NCBI RefSeq assembly: GCF_030272615.1
Contig: NC_081415.1
Location: forward strand, 421,248,257 to 421,312,256
DNA length: 64,000 nt
From: Cryptomeria japonica
Lineage: Eukaryota > Streptophyta > Pinopsida > Cupressales > Cupressaceae
Direction: 5' to 3'
This document shows positions 11,464 to 23,137 of this stretch, piece after piece. The notes beneath the pieces are model-generated. The model saw only the letters and a program-made list of their open reading frames with translations. It made no database searches and was not told where the DNA came from. The position numbers and the translations under genes were made by a program. How positions within the stretch are numbered: the stretch's first letter is position 1; every line of letters starts with the position of its first letter.

Positions 11464-12270
11464 CTACAAACCTAAGAAAAATTTCATCTCACCAATCATA
11501 GACATCTCAAATTCTTTTTCCGTATTCTTAGAAAATTTTATGCATAACTTATCTTCACCTCCAAAAATAATATCATCAACAAATACTTCAATAATCAATA
11601 TATCATAATCAATGATCTTATAATATAAATTATTGTCAACACTACCCTTAGTAAAACCAAGCTTCAAAAGATATTTATCCAACCTTTCATACCAAGCTCT
11701 AGGTGCTTGCTTCAATCCATATAAAGCTTTCCTTAGCTTGCAAACCATATATGTATCATCTGATAGTGAAAAACCATCAGGTTTCTCAATATAAACTTCC
11801 TCATCAAGATCCCCATTCAAAAATGCACATTTAACATCCATCTGATAAACTTTGTAGTTTTTATAAGCAGCATAGGCAAGAAATAATCTTGCAGCTTAAA
11901 TCCTAGCTACAAGTGCAAAAGTCTCTCCATAATCAATTCCTTCCTTCTCAGAATATCCTTTACAAACCAATCTAGTCTTATTCCTTATAACTTGACCATC
12001 CTCATTTAGTTTATTCCTAAAAACCCATTTAGTTCCAATAACATTTTTATTTTTAGGTTGAGGAACCAAGGTCCATGTGTTATTTTTCTCAATCTGATCT
12101 AATTCTTTTTCCATAGCTTTTAACCAATGTTCATCTTTACAGGCCTCAATTAATGATACTGGTACAACTTGTAAAATTAAGCATACCTCATTAGTTGCCA
12201 ATCTTCTTCTTGTTATCACTCCATTTCTCTTATCCCCGATGATTTGATCTTCTGAATGATTCAATCTCAT
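11464..12270 (-). pseudogene. Copia reverse transcriptase domain
   Basis: Two open segments (12,270-11,896 and 11,841-11,464) in one frame are separated by a stop. The first has the copia RT N-terminus with KAMEKELDQIEKNNTWTLV and GTKWVFRNKLNEDG. The second has MDVKCAFLNGDLDEEVYIEKP, KALYGLKQAPRAWY and the catalytic FVDDIIFGG (usually YVDD). This enzyme makes element cDNA in the cytoplasmic particle. The stops rule out a functional polyprotein. Confidence 0.9.
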
Positions 12271-12441
12271 ATACCTAGGGGTCTTCTGACTTTTTGTTCC
12301 TCTTCCCTGCTCTTCAATTACTATAGAATTCTCTGATGTTGCAGGAGTAACTAGTTCAACTCTCTATTTCGGTAAATGTGCTACCAGTTCATATATAATC
12401 ATTTCCACTGTCGATTCCTTCTCATAAACTCTGATTTGACT

Positions 12442-13104
12442 TCAGTTAAGCTCATCTACTTTGATATTAGCGCTCTCCACAATTCTCTGCAATCTCTTGT
12501 TATAACATCTATATGCTTTGCTTTCATTAGAATAACCAAGAAATATGCCTTCATCACATCTAGGATCAAATTTCCCAATAATATCATCTCTCCTGATATA
12601 ACATTTACTATTAGAAATTCTAAAGTACTTAACTGTAGATGTATTGCCAAACCATAATTCATAACGTGTCTTATCGGTTTCTCCTTTGATATATACTCTA
12701 TTGAATGTATAAACCGTTGTGCTCACTGCTTCTCTCCAATAAATATGAGGTAGACTAGCTTCCATCATCATTGTTCTAGCAGCATCCAAGATAGTTTTGT
12801 TCTTCCTTTCCACAACTCCATTCTGTTGAGGTGTCCGGGGAGCAGAAAATTGTCTTCTTATACCATGCTTGTCACAAAAGTTATTAAACTCACCATATGA
12901 GAATTCACCACCATGATCTGATCTCAAACATTTAATCTTGAATCCTGTCTCAGTTTCCACTTTAGCCTTAAATATTTTAAACTTTTCAAATGCTTCAGAT
13001 TTTTGTCTTAGAAAAGTAACCCACATCATTCTAGAATAATCATCAATGATTAGCATGAAATATCTGTCACCATGAAAACTTTTAACTCTAGTAAGGCCAC
13101 ACAA
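12442..13104 (-). pseudogene. Copia integrase core
   Basis: This 220-codon open segment carries the integrase core: IIDDYSRMMWV, then the RSDHGGEF aspartate, then TPQQNGVVERKN with the catalytic glutamate. The first catalytic aspartate would lie just upstream of the segment's first Met. The GIFLGYSNESKAYRC segment typical of copia integrases follows. It joins cDNA into the host chromosome. The frame is continuous with the pre-integrase part upstream but interrupted by stops. Confidence 0.9.
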
Positions 13105-13170
13105 ATCAATATAAATAAGATCAAGAACATCATTTGATTTATCTTGTATACTCCTAAAAGAGGTTCTAAC

Positions 13171-13720
13171 CTATTTACCCATTTGACATTCTTTACATAA
13201 CGGATTATAGGGCTTCATAATCTTGGGTATATCCCTAACTGCTTTAGTTGAACTGATCTTCACAATATAATCAAAATTCACATGACATAGCCTTTTATGC
13301 CATAGCCAACTCTCATCAATCTGTGTAATCAAACATGTCTTTTCACTAGAGTTTAAGTGAAATATATTACCTTTTGTTTGTGTACCGATTGCAATCTCCG
13401 AGCCAGATCTATTAATGATTTTGCATTTCTCATCCTTGAATTGTAATTGAAATCCCTTATCTACCAATTGTCCTACACTCAAAAGATTATGCCTCAAACC
13501 TTCAACATAATAAATATTGTTAGTATTGTTCTTACCATCCAGTGATATAGTTCCTTTTCCTTTCATGTCATCTCCAAATCTAACTAGACCACCATCAAAT
13601 TCTTACAAAGACAGAAACTTCCCTTTATCTGTAGTCATATGATGCGAACAACCACTATCAATTACCCATTCATCCTTGTCTTCAATTTTAGCAGCAAGTT
13701 CCTTCTCTTCAGGTACATTC
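13171..13720 (-). pseudogene. Copia protease and GAG-pre-integrase region
   Basis: Reading the minus strand in the pol frame after the stop near 13,722, an aspartic protease motif DSGCSHHMT occurs at about 13,660-13,635, followed by a TAA near 13,604. The open segment 13,566-13,171 then has YYVEGLRHNLLSVGQL and WLWHKRLCHVNF with a C-x2-C near its end (CKECQMGK), the GAG-pre-integrase zinc-binding module. Protease cuts the polyprotein; the zinc module belongs to integrase. Confidence 0.85.
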
Positions 13721-14843
13721 TATTCTAGTGATGGATCATCTTCCTTGATAGCCAGGAATACCCATTCCTTCCCATTGCCAAATCCACTAGTAGAGTCTTC
13801 TTTTGGTTCATCATCTGAATCAGTAATGCCTTTCTCATCTGCTATGTAGCATGATTTGTCTATGTTTTTCTTGTATTTATACTTGTTCTGATATCCAAGG
13901 TTGGACTTAAATGATCTTCTAACTCTTTCTTCAAATCTTGAATTTCTTTCAGGAAATCTAGATGCAAAATGACCAATCTTATTACATGCAAAACATTTAA
14001 AGGGTGTTTTTCCTTCATACTTACTTACTACCGGTCCGTTAATTACTCTTCTAGAAAATAGTGCTTCAAGTTTCTCAAACTCATCATCTTCTCTCTTCAT
14101 ATCTCCAACTCCTTTTCATATAAATCTTTCCAGTCTTGCTTACCGGTTGTAGATGTAGATGCATGAAAAGAAGGTTCAGACTTCACAGCTCTAGACGGTC
14201 CAAATTCCTCAAGCTCAAAAGCAGATATTTTTCCAACCAAACTATCTTGGTTGACATATGTATTAGCCATTGTTCTCATCTCACTAATAGTAGTAGCCTT
14301 CATTTTGTAAGCCGGTGGTAGGGCTCTCGGGACTTTAGAAACAATTTCATCTTCGCTCATAGTTCCACCACAACATTGAATTCCCATAACAATCTCATTT
14401 ACCTTTTCCATAAATGCAGTAATCCTTTCATCTTCTTCCATCTTCAGGTTTTCATATCTCACTTGGTAACCATCAAGTTTAACAATCTTCACTGTGGGGT
14501 CACCTTCATTAAGAGTCTCCAACTTATCCCATATAGCCTTTCCAGATGATTTGTCGGTTAATCTCATTATTTGTTGATCAGAAAGTGCACACAAGAGGAC
14601 TTCTCTTGCTCTACAATCATTTTCAAGCTCCTTGTCTAGATTTGTTGGAGGAGAATTGCCAGATCCCAGATTATAGGGTGTGACACCATTCTGTGTGATC
14701 TCCCAAATCTCCTTGCCAAGAAATCTCATATGAGTCTCCATCTGAATCTTCCATACTGTGTAATTTGTTCCATCAAGCCTCAGAATATCCCTTCGAAAGA
14801 TAGCTCCAGAAGAACTGGATGAACTTGAACTGTTAGTTGCCAT
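13720..14843 (-). pseudogene. Copia gag (capsid) with frameshift
   Basis: The start ATG at 14,843 opens a Ser-rich N-terminus, then LDGTNYTVWKIQMETHM, a classic copia gag signature, through 14,097. A one-base frameshift near 14,100 moves the rest (14,100-13,720) to another frame. A zinc knuckle there reads CFACNKIGHFASRF: the spacing is C-x2-C-x4-H-x4 but the fourth ligand is Phe, not Cys. Gag forms the virus-like particle and packages RNA. The start is supported by its position about 45 nt downstream of the primer binding site. Confidence 0.9.
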
Positions 14844-14887
14844 AGGATCTTCCTCAAATGGTTAATCTTTCTACAGAGAGGACCAAA

Positions 14888-14900
14888 GCTCTGATACCAA
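14888..14900 (-). promoter_or_regulatory. Copia primer binding site (tRNA-iMet)
   Basis: On the minus strand TTGGTATCAGAGC lies one base inside the 5' LTR, complementary to the 3' end of plant initiator methionine tRNA. Confidence 0.9.
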
Positions 14901-14901
14901 T

Positions 14902-16119
14902 TGTTAGACAGTTCAAATAACCGGAAGACAACTGAGAGGGGGAGGTGAATCAATTGTCACAGATTACAGGAACCATTAGAAATTTAAACTTTAATATTGG
15001 AACCCAAAATTGTAATAATGGAATAGTAGTTAATTCAATTAAGCATAAACAATAATCACAGAATAAAACTTATCCACACAAGACTAAGATTTGTACGTGG
15101 AAAACCCAGTAAAGGGAAAAACTATGGAAGGAAGCCTACCCATAGTCAGATAATACTTATGTAGTAAGTATGTGAGTTACAATGAAGGGGCTTGCACTTG
15201 CAGGAAGGCCAACAACCTAGAGAGCACTTCTCATCACAAAAGGAGCCTCGCTGACTACATATAAATCCATACTACAATCCAGAGAAGTGTTGAACTGCAA
15301 AAGATAGCATCTCCTATGCCTGAGTACAATTTCGGTTAAGCTCAATACCAGAGGACTAAATCCTCTTACATAAACCCAATTTGATCTCCAATGATCAACC
15401 AACTCCTCTGCCTGAATGATATTACATTATTCGCACATTACATTCCTTGACCATGACCTCTGACATTAACCATGATGATCTACAATGAGATCTTACATCT
15501 ATATGTACAAAACCCTCGACCATAAACAATTAGGTCGGCCACCAGACAATAACCTAATTACATAATTACAAACCATGTCGGCCTTAGAACAAATAAATAA
15601 TATCAACACATAAGACATCTCAAAAATACATTAATAGGTCCTATCCACACGTTACATTAAATTCGGTCCATAACCTAGATCAACCGGAACCAAGTATAGG
15701 TCCATACGTTACAACAATGATCTCCAATCGCCAATTCTCGAACATGATCACCAACAACATCATGAAACTCCATCAGAAGCTGCACCAACACCACTTATGC
15801 AATTCATCAAAGATCTCTATCAAAAGCTCTATCGATGAAACCCTCGCCGGAACCACAAACCAATCTTCTAAGCAAGAAGGATAGCATCTAATCACCAGAC
15901 CAAAACCAACTAACCAAATATGAGTATAAGTATCATGAACAAGCTGACTTCATCATCAAACTATACCGGAGCCTATTGGATCATGTCACATCCAAGTTAA
16001 TCAAAAATTACTCAACCTATTGGGACGAGAAGGGTGCCATTAATGCATCCAAACAACTAGTGTTGGCATCAATGACAAAACATCAATGCAACACAACCAA
16101 TTCCACCAAATGGCCAACA
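14902..16119 (-). repeat. Copia 5' LTR
   Basis: This 1,218-bp repeat is paired with 9,059-10,277. On the minus strand it begins TGTTGGCCATTTGG and ends TGTCTAACA. It would carry the element's promoter. Confidence 0.95.
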
Positions 16120-16124
16120 AACAG

Positions 16125-17996
16125 TTGGTGAACCATAATTTGGGGGACTAGTATGCTCTGAAGAGATACACCAAGATCAAAATATATGGGTTTGAGGGTG
16201 CTCCCTTGCTACTTCCCAAAATAGTACCAAATAGGATTGCATATTTAGAAATCATGAGGTAGTTGGCGCAAGCAAATAACTTACATTTGGAGAGACATGG
16301 GAAGCAGTCCTTATTGCCTGGCTATTTGTGTTTTGAAAGTTTTACTATTTTTTCTACAAAAGGATACGAATGCATTAAATATAAACTGGCCTATTATGCC
16401 CTAAGCCATGATGTACCAAGGGTCAATTTTGATCCTTAAGGTTTTATTAATTTTGCAAAACAGTCACAAAAGCTACACCCATATAAACATGTGCCACTAG
16501 AGGAAGAGGATTTTATTTGAAACCTGGAGGTAGCATCAGCTACTGAGAAGCTAGAAGCTTATGAGAAAATTATTAGGGCCAAGGATTGGAAAAGGGGCCA
16601 AAATTTTCCAATGTTGCACGAATATTCAGAAATTCAAGACATGAAGATTGTTCATTTAAATGAAATAATTGAAGGTGTCCCACCGAGAGTTCTAAGTGGG
16701 GAAGCAAGAAGGCCTATAGGAAGAGTCATATAGATTATGGCACCTCTTGCTCATTTTTCCCCTCAATCTACCCCTGTGATACTTAGTGATATAGAAGATG
16801 ACCAAGAATATGAATTGCAATAGGAGTTAGGAAGAAAGGAAGCTCAACCTGACGATAAGGATACAAGGTCACTTGATAGTGAGAGGTTCATCTCTAATGA
16901 TGAGTTCATCCATTCACATGAGTTTAAAGCTTTCTTATACAAATATTGAGGAAAATTAATTAGGCAACAGGCTGGTAATGTGACCACTGAGAATGAAAAC
17001 ATGTTACTTGAAAAGTTGGAAAAAGATATTAACAGTGAAATTGCTACAATGACTCCAGTCAAAGGCAGTCAACTTTTACAAGGATTTTGTGTACTCATTG
17101 TACCTGGATGGGATATAAATTCTACTCTTCTTTTTAATAGCTTTGTGAAAAATCATACTTATCAGTTGCAACTACCATCATAGGACATTGATAGAATATA
17201 CTCAAGCTTTGTGTTTGATCCAGATAAGAAAGTGTTGTCGCAATGGGCTTTGTACCCTAGGAATAAAGTGGCTACTCTAGTTGATATTGACAAAATGTTT
17301 GGGAATCTTATGGCTCAAAGAGTGGGAGAAATGAATCCCTTCGAAACGGCTAACCTTAATGTCAATGTGGCAGAATTTACAAAAGCTCGGATGAGATATG
17401 TTGTAAAGGAGAGGAATTATTACAAGTCAAAGTATGAGACAATCGAGGAACGAATTCAACAGTTGGAGGAGAAATTGAGATTAATGCCTGATAGAGAGGA
17501 CTTTTCATATGAACATGAACGACAAGTTACTGAAGCCCTCCAGGATACCAACTATTGGAGATATCAGGTTGAGAAATTAATGAAATTGGAAAAGAAAGAA
17601 GAGCAAAGGAAAAAGAATATTTATGATATGATGGCAGGGTTGATTACCCATAAATTCAATGAGATGATGAAATACACACATGGCTACTGGAACACCTATG
17701 TGGGTACCTACATGGCATTGGAAGAACACACTCAATTAACATGAAGGATTGAAGAAATAATGAACAGAGAACAGGATCCAGAGTCATCAAATTTGCCAAG
17801 GGATATGGGAAGGATGTGGTCTAAGCACATAGAGTATAAGGAGGAGTTGCAGCGGGACCTGAAAGGGCTAGATACAAAGGATACTGAAAGTCTTCCTTCA
17901 CTGCTCGACAAAGATAGCACACTTATGTCCCAAGATGAGTGGAGAAACTTACTATCACAAGAGCACCCAAGGGCTTTGGATACAATCAATGATTAG
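16125..17996 (+). pseudogene. P1 copy 1 reading frame, C-terminal part
   Basis: The P1 frame resumes directly after the target duplication and runs to the stop ending at 17,996. A segment IKIYGFEGAPLLLPKIVPNR matches copy 2 (near 22,700: VYGFEDSPFLLPKIVPNR). The later part is acidic, then long and helical: IEERIQQLEEKLRLMPDRED and EKLMKLEKKEEQRKKNIYDM near 17,440-17,620 suggest a coiled coil. At least nine in-frame stops occur, most explainable as Trp, Gln or Arg codons changed by C-to-T or G-to-A transitions. Copy 2 lacks the coiled-coil tail. Function unknown. Confidence 0.55.
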
Positions 17997-18900
17997 GATC
18001 ATATCTTGGATAACAAAAAGATAATCCTAAGTAGACTATACAGAAAGGAGTTTGTTATGAGACACTTTATCTCAAACATAACAACATACAAGGATCAGGA
18101 ATACACAGATCATTTAGGGGCTATTAATATTTTCCTTTTAAAACGTTAAGTGCTTGTTTGATTAGTTATGATATGTAACTAATTTATTTACTATTCCAAA
18201 AAGATATGTTGTTTTATATGTGTTGGATCTATCCTTATAAAAGGAAGATCATTTCAATGGGATGAGGGATCATCAAGACTTTCAGTTTTAAAAAGACATT
18301 AAGCATTTTATTACTTTATATATGCAATTCTGATGCAAGTAATATAAAATCAATTATCTTTCTGCTTATATGTTATTTTCGGTTTGTTGTGGGTTACTTT
18401 CGAATCTCCTACTATTTTGATACTGTGAAGATTGAAGGATGCAATAAAAGTTCTTTCCATATACTTTTACTGTCTTGTTCTTTTCATTTCATGAACAAGA
18501 AGGAATACAATTTTGGATAAGTTATTGTGTGTGCTTGATTAAATTCACCATATAGTGACCATCATAATAAGACTAATTGGTGTAGGAAGATCACTAGTTG
18601 ATAGTTAAGTGATAACTGTCTAGTAAGGAGACATAAAGAAAGGAAGCATCATAAGATTGTTCCCAATTAAGAACAAGACACTGATCTGTATTGCATGTTC
18701 AACATTGCATTTTAAAGTATAATTTTATTTTAAAAATTCACAAAGTATAAGTTAAGATTTCATTAAGTTTCAATTTTGTAAAGTAGGAGTAGAAGATATA
18801 AGATTTAAGTCATTCTTATTTCCATATCATTTGGGAGTGCATTAAGATAAGAATACTGTAATATATTTTGCATGAGTATTACCAGCTAATTGTATTATAT
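17997..18900 (+). other. P1 copy 1 3' flank
   Basis: No coding signal. The AT-rich sequence shows patchy similarity to the 3' flank of copy 2, such as TATTGTGTNTG followed by TTGATAGTT-like words. It probably holds the 3' UTR and right end of P1 copy 1. The right boundary is not visible; the CACTA sequence is recognisable again by about 19,300. Confidence 0.35.
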
Positions 18901-19055
18901 AGGAGGGGAAGTTGGTAATAAGGTACACCTGCCTTGGTTTTGTAGAGCCAAAAGTGAAGGGAAGATAGATCAAATTGATCACTCCACTAGTTGGATAAAA
19001 TCAATTGTTGATCCTGATTATAGGGAATGCATATCCTTAGGGATCATCAAACAAA

Positions 19056-19178
19056 TGATTTTAAGATCCAACATTAGGTACGTTCCATAAACAAAATATA
19101 CTTATTTTTTTAGCTTCTTATTAGCTAACTAGTGATTTTAAGCTCCAACATTATGTACATTCCATAAACAAAATATAC
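19056..19178. repeat. Direct repeat of about 46 bp, period 77 bp
   Basis: Units 19,056-19,101 and 19,133-19,178 (TGATTTTAAG-x-TCCAACATTA) differ at a few bases. A further short repeat, CATGAATTAATTAT, follows at 19,180 and 19,220. They lie near the right border of P1 copy 1. Confidence 0.7.
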
Positions 19179-19325
19179 ATCATGAATTAATTATATAATG
19201 GCATAAAAATTAAAAACATCATGAATTAATTATGTAACCATATAAGTCAAATATAATTCTATCAAGAAATCAATATCAAATAGATAATCTAATTGCATAA
19301 CTCATACATTTCAATTTCATTGATC

Positions 19326-20460
19326 TTATTCTTCATCCAACTCTTTGTCTGTATCATCCAATCCAGATTCAACATTGTAAGGATTAGTTATATCATCATC
19401 ATTGTCGGTGATATCAATTTTGATAATCTCATCATCCACATGGATATCATCTTCATGAACATCAACTCCTACATCATCATGATCTAGTTCCTCTTCCTCA
19501 ACATCTTCATCAGGCACATCATTAACTAAATGTTGATCCCAATCATCATTTGCATCATCTTCTAGTTCTTCAGTATCTTCTTCTTCCACCATATTATACT
19601 TTACTAGCCTTCCTCTTGGATCATGTCTAGCAACAAATGACCAACCTGGTTTACTTGGAACCTCTAAGTAAAATACCTTCTCACATTGGCTTGGAAGAAC
19701 ATAGGGCTCATTTCCAGCTTGCTTGAACAACCTTGTATTAACCATGGTAAATCCATTATCATGTTCAATAACAGTTCTCTTGGGATTATTTTCATTCAGT
19801 CGTAGTCTATACCATTGGACGATGAACACAACTAATTTGAAGGACTTAAAGTCACACTCAAGGATATCATCCAAAATCCCATAGTATCAATTTTTTGAGA
19901 CTTCTAGATGTATGTCGCTTCTAGATGAAACATTAGTCACTTGAAAGACTGCAGTTATCCCAAAATCAAAAGTTTTTTTTGTGTCATCCAACTTTTTGAT
20001 TTGAAATTTACAACCATTGCTCCACATAGCCTTGTGGTGTTTGACCTGCAATATGTCAAACTTGTAAAAATTATTGCATCGTCAGTTAATAAACTTATTT
20101 ATTCTTGGCCAAATGTATGCAAATAAAAAAACTCAACAGATATATGCATCAATATAATTGAAAATAATTTAAAATAATTTAAAAATATGGGAGATTAATA
20201 TATATATTTATATGCACCTTTTTATCTCTTAAACCATATGTTAAATCAATTTCCCTTGGTGTAACATTGGAATCTCCATTACGATGAGTTTCTTTAACAA
20301 ATGAAGCCACACCTTCCCATGTTAATATGTGACCAGATTGTTGACATCGTTCAATCCATACCATCATCCAATCAAGATTGTTTGTGATGTAAAAATGTAG
20401 TGTATCCCACTCTCGACCAACTATATCAAAAAAAATTGAAATTCAAAAACAACATATAAT
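19326..20460 (-). pseudogene. CACTA tnp2 gene, C-terminal exons with DUF4216
   Basis: The last exon (19,874-19,326) carries the DUF4216 signature: DDILECDFKSFKLVVF, then FTMVNTRLFKQAG, then PSQCEKVFYLEVP and W-S-F-V. A very acidic tail of about 70 residues rich in Asp and Glu ends at a stop. The preceding exon (about 20,430-20,180), after a TTTGATATAG acceptor-like site, reads WDTLHFYITNNLDWMMVWIE. DUF4216 is found C-terminal to Tnp2 in plant CACTA transposases. P1 copy 2 separates these exons from the DUF4218 exon at 24.1-24.4 kb, apparently inside an intron. Confidence 0.8.
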
Positions 20461-20580
20461 TATTTAATTACCACGGTATATGACCTTAATTTATAATCGA
20501 TGTACCTGAAAACCTAACATCCCACTACCTTATACGACCTTAATTTGTAATTGATGTACCTTAAAACCTTAATTTATATT
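20461..20580 (-). other. CACTA intron remnant beside P1 copy 2
   Basis: AT-rich, with a short repeated phrase (GACCTTAATTTRTAAT...GATGTACC) at about 20,483 and 20,538. The left boundary of P1 copy 2 lies near its right end but no target duplication could be fixed. Confidence 0.35.
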
Positions 20581-21529
20581 TTATAAATGATACATCATGT
20601 ACATATCGGGATAACTAACCCAATCTAATAAATCACAGTTGTATGCTGATATCAAGATAATAATGTCAAATACAAAGTAAGAGCCACTTATCAGGATAGC
20701 TGACAAAGGAGGAATAGCAATCCAATGTAATATCGATGGAATAAACTATCCCAATATCATTGTATCAGAATAGCTTTGCCAAATAGGAGAAAAGGCAACT
20801 AAAGGAAAAGTCTCTATCGATATAGCTAATGCGATCGAAATCATAAATTATTTGTGCTCCGACTGTGTAAGTTATCCCGATAGAAAATGAATAAAATGAA
20901 GTAGGGAAAACTATCCTGATCATTGATTTATAAGTAGAATAGTAGCATCGGGATAACTTATGGTGATAAGTGAAATCAAAGATGAAGTCTTCATCAGAGT
21001 AACCAAAGAAGTTGGGATTGCAATTCTTAGAGATGTCGATGGTTAAAGTAATATCGATAGGTGTTATCTAAAGGGTCTTTAGCATAGTTAACCCGAAGGT
21101 GGGAATCAAATGAGTAAAGGCTAATCAGCGTAACTTTCACTGAAGTGACACAAGTAGGGAAGACAATTATGGTATACATCAGAACATTTCCATATTTATC
21201 CGCAATTATAACTCAATCAAAATAGCACCATATTTGGAGGCATCGACAAAAGTGGGTTATGTCGATAGTACACGTCAACAAAATCAATTCAAAATTCGAA
21301 AAGAATGTTGTATTGAATAGCAGTTTGAGACATTTATTGTGCACAAAAGACATTCTCTGTAATATATTCAGAGTGATTTCATACCAGAACACATTGTTCA
21401 ATGGATATTGAGGGAGAAACTAGAGTAAGTCGAAAGAAGCAAAAAGAGCAAGCAAGCTTGCAAAACAAGTAAGTCTTCGGGATAATTCTTTTGTGATTCC
21501 TTGAAAGAATTGCTTGAATTGTCTATAAA
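20581..21529 (+). promoter_or_regulatory. Leader of P1 copy 2, TATCGGGATA-word rich
   Basis: Many copies of ATCGGGATAAC and relatives occur in both orientations, for example at about 20,604, 20,698, 20,735, 20,817, 20,873 and 20,948. The decamer ACAAGTAAGT (21,465-21,474) lies 65 nt before the ATG, as in copy 1. A CTATAAAATGG string directly overlaps the presumed ATG. No coding region is supported. Confidence 0.45.
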
Positions 21530-23137
21530 ATGGAAATCTATAGCACTACTAGGAAAAGAAATGAGAAAGGGTAAACTAGTAAGGAAAAGGGTAAGAAATA
21601 GAAAACAAAAGACATCGGTGTAGAAGTAGAGCAAACTAAAACAGAGGAGAGAAAATTGAATCAAGATTTGCTTGATCAATTATCTGGTTCAACCCCTAAG
21701 AAGTCCGCAAAATGGAAACTAGAGGATAATTATAACCTTGTGGGGGATGTCTATTCCACCATAAGAGGCCATGAGCTCTTCATGTTCCATTACCATGAGT
21801 GAGAAAACCCTCAACCAATCTACAACCCATGGAGGTTAAACTTGGGAAAACTTGTTGTTTCTAATGTTTATGTCAATGTAGACATATTGAAACTATTGGC
21901 ACAACATTATGACTCCAAGAAGAGGGAAATTTGCAACATAGAGGGAAATCCCTATTTCCATATGTCAAGAGAAGAAACATTTGAGGTGTTCAATCTAACC
22001 GGGATCTATGACTATCCCATTGTCCTTGAAGACTTCGTGAAAGAATATCATAGACTGGATACCACCTACATAGGATGGAGGCTACCGCTTCACATGCTCA
22101 ATCTTGATGTACCCCTGCAAGCAGAGGAAGGACTTGGATTCCATGTAAACCTATTTAAAACATATCTCAGGTATACATACTATTCAATTGGCCAGGTCCT
22201 TGGTCTCAATACCCCGTATTTCATGATGATATAATCCATAGTGATTGCAGCGGACATTCAATGCCTTAATGCTAGAGATTGGGATTTTGCCACATTCATT
22301 GTTAGATAGATTAATTTGAGCCTTCTTTCCATGAAGAAGGATACATCTAATTTTTTTTTTCCATATTATTCTTTGTTGATGCACTTGATATTATTCTATG
22401 GGCAATATCTAGGCATCTGGCATGAGGAGATGGGAATCAGACAACTTGATAATGATAATCAGCCTTTGCCAGTCTAATTATGGACTTCAGTATGGGATTG
22501 TAGATTTGTCAAATCAAATTATATTCATTTTGAGGAGTATTTTGTCAAACATTTATACAAATTCTATGTATCACCCATGCGGCTCTGCACTCATAGATGA
22601 GGTCAAAAGGTTCCTAAGGCGTGCAGACTTTTGGGGACCTTAGACAGTCAAACATAATTGGGGTGACTAGTATTGTTTCTCAGACATGACAATGATTAGG
22701 GTTTATGGCTTTGAAGATTCTCCATTTCTGTTACCTAAGATAGTGCCCAACAGGATAGCTTATTGGAAATTATTACACAAATGGGAATTTCCAATCACAT
22801 GCACTTGAGAAAACATGACAAACGGGCTTTTATGCCAGGGACCGTATGCATTCATGAATTTACTATCACTGGGAAGGAAGGATAGGATCTCACATTGAAC
22901 AAATTATCCCATTAGAACATGAAGCTAGGTGCACAGAGAAACAGGTTTGACCTTGAAGGATACATTAATGCTATGAAGGTTGCCAAAGGTGGAGATACTG
23001 AAAGGATGGTAGATTTCATTGAGAACATGTTGACAATGGAGATTGAAGCAAGAGATATAATACATGACTGTGACACCCATTACAACAAGGATTATCTAGA
23101 CCATTTGACCAAAGCACACTTGTGCTTAGCTAGATAA
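21530..23137 (+). pseudogene. P1 copy 2 reading frame, C-terminally shortened
   Basis: The frame begins at ATG 21,530 (M-E-I-Y-S-T-T-R-K-R) in the same register as the open segment 21,842-22,234. Motifs collinear with copy 1 include NQDLLDQLSGS, IRGHELFMFHYHE, GKLVVSNVYVNVD, EETFEVFNLTG, LRYTYYSIGQVLGL, VYGFEDSPFLLPKIVPNR and RFDLEGYINAMKVA. Stops and at least one frameshift break it. The last open segment (22,919-23,137) ends where copy 1 would continue into its coiled-coil tail. A TAG after G-D near 22,665 is shared with copy 1 (near 16,150). Function unknown. Confidence 0.55.

Larger units (their letters stand above)
9059..16119 (-). mobile_element. Ty1/copia LTR retrotransposon, complete structure, dead coding
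   Basis: The element is 7,061 bp on the minus strand. It has two LTRs of about 1.22 kb, a tRNA-iMet primer binding site, a polypurine tract, and the copia domain order gag, protease, integrase, reverse transcriptase, RNase H. The LTRs start and end with TG/CA and differ by roughly one base in ten in the stretch I compared, so the insertion is old. It sits inside the P1 copy 1 reading frame. The pol region stays in a single frame apart from stop codons. Confidence 0.95.

Noticed and set aside
9374-15402. Two similar minus-strand ORFs of 61 codons at 9,374-9,559 and 15,217-15,402
   Set aside because: They are the same stretch of the two copia LTRs and are explained by LTR duplication, not by a gene.
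21544-21560. CACTACTAGGAAAAG looks like a CACTA transposon terminus
   Set aside because: It lies inside the P1 copy 2 reading frame just after the ATG, in register with a Lys/Arg-rich segment of copy 1, and no inverted partner or flanking duplication was found.
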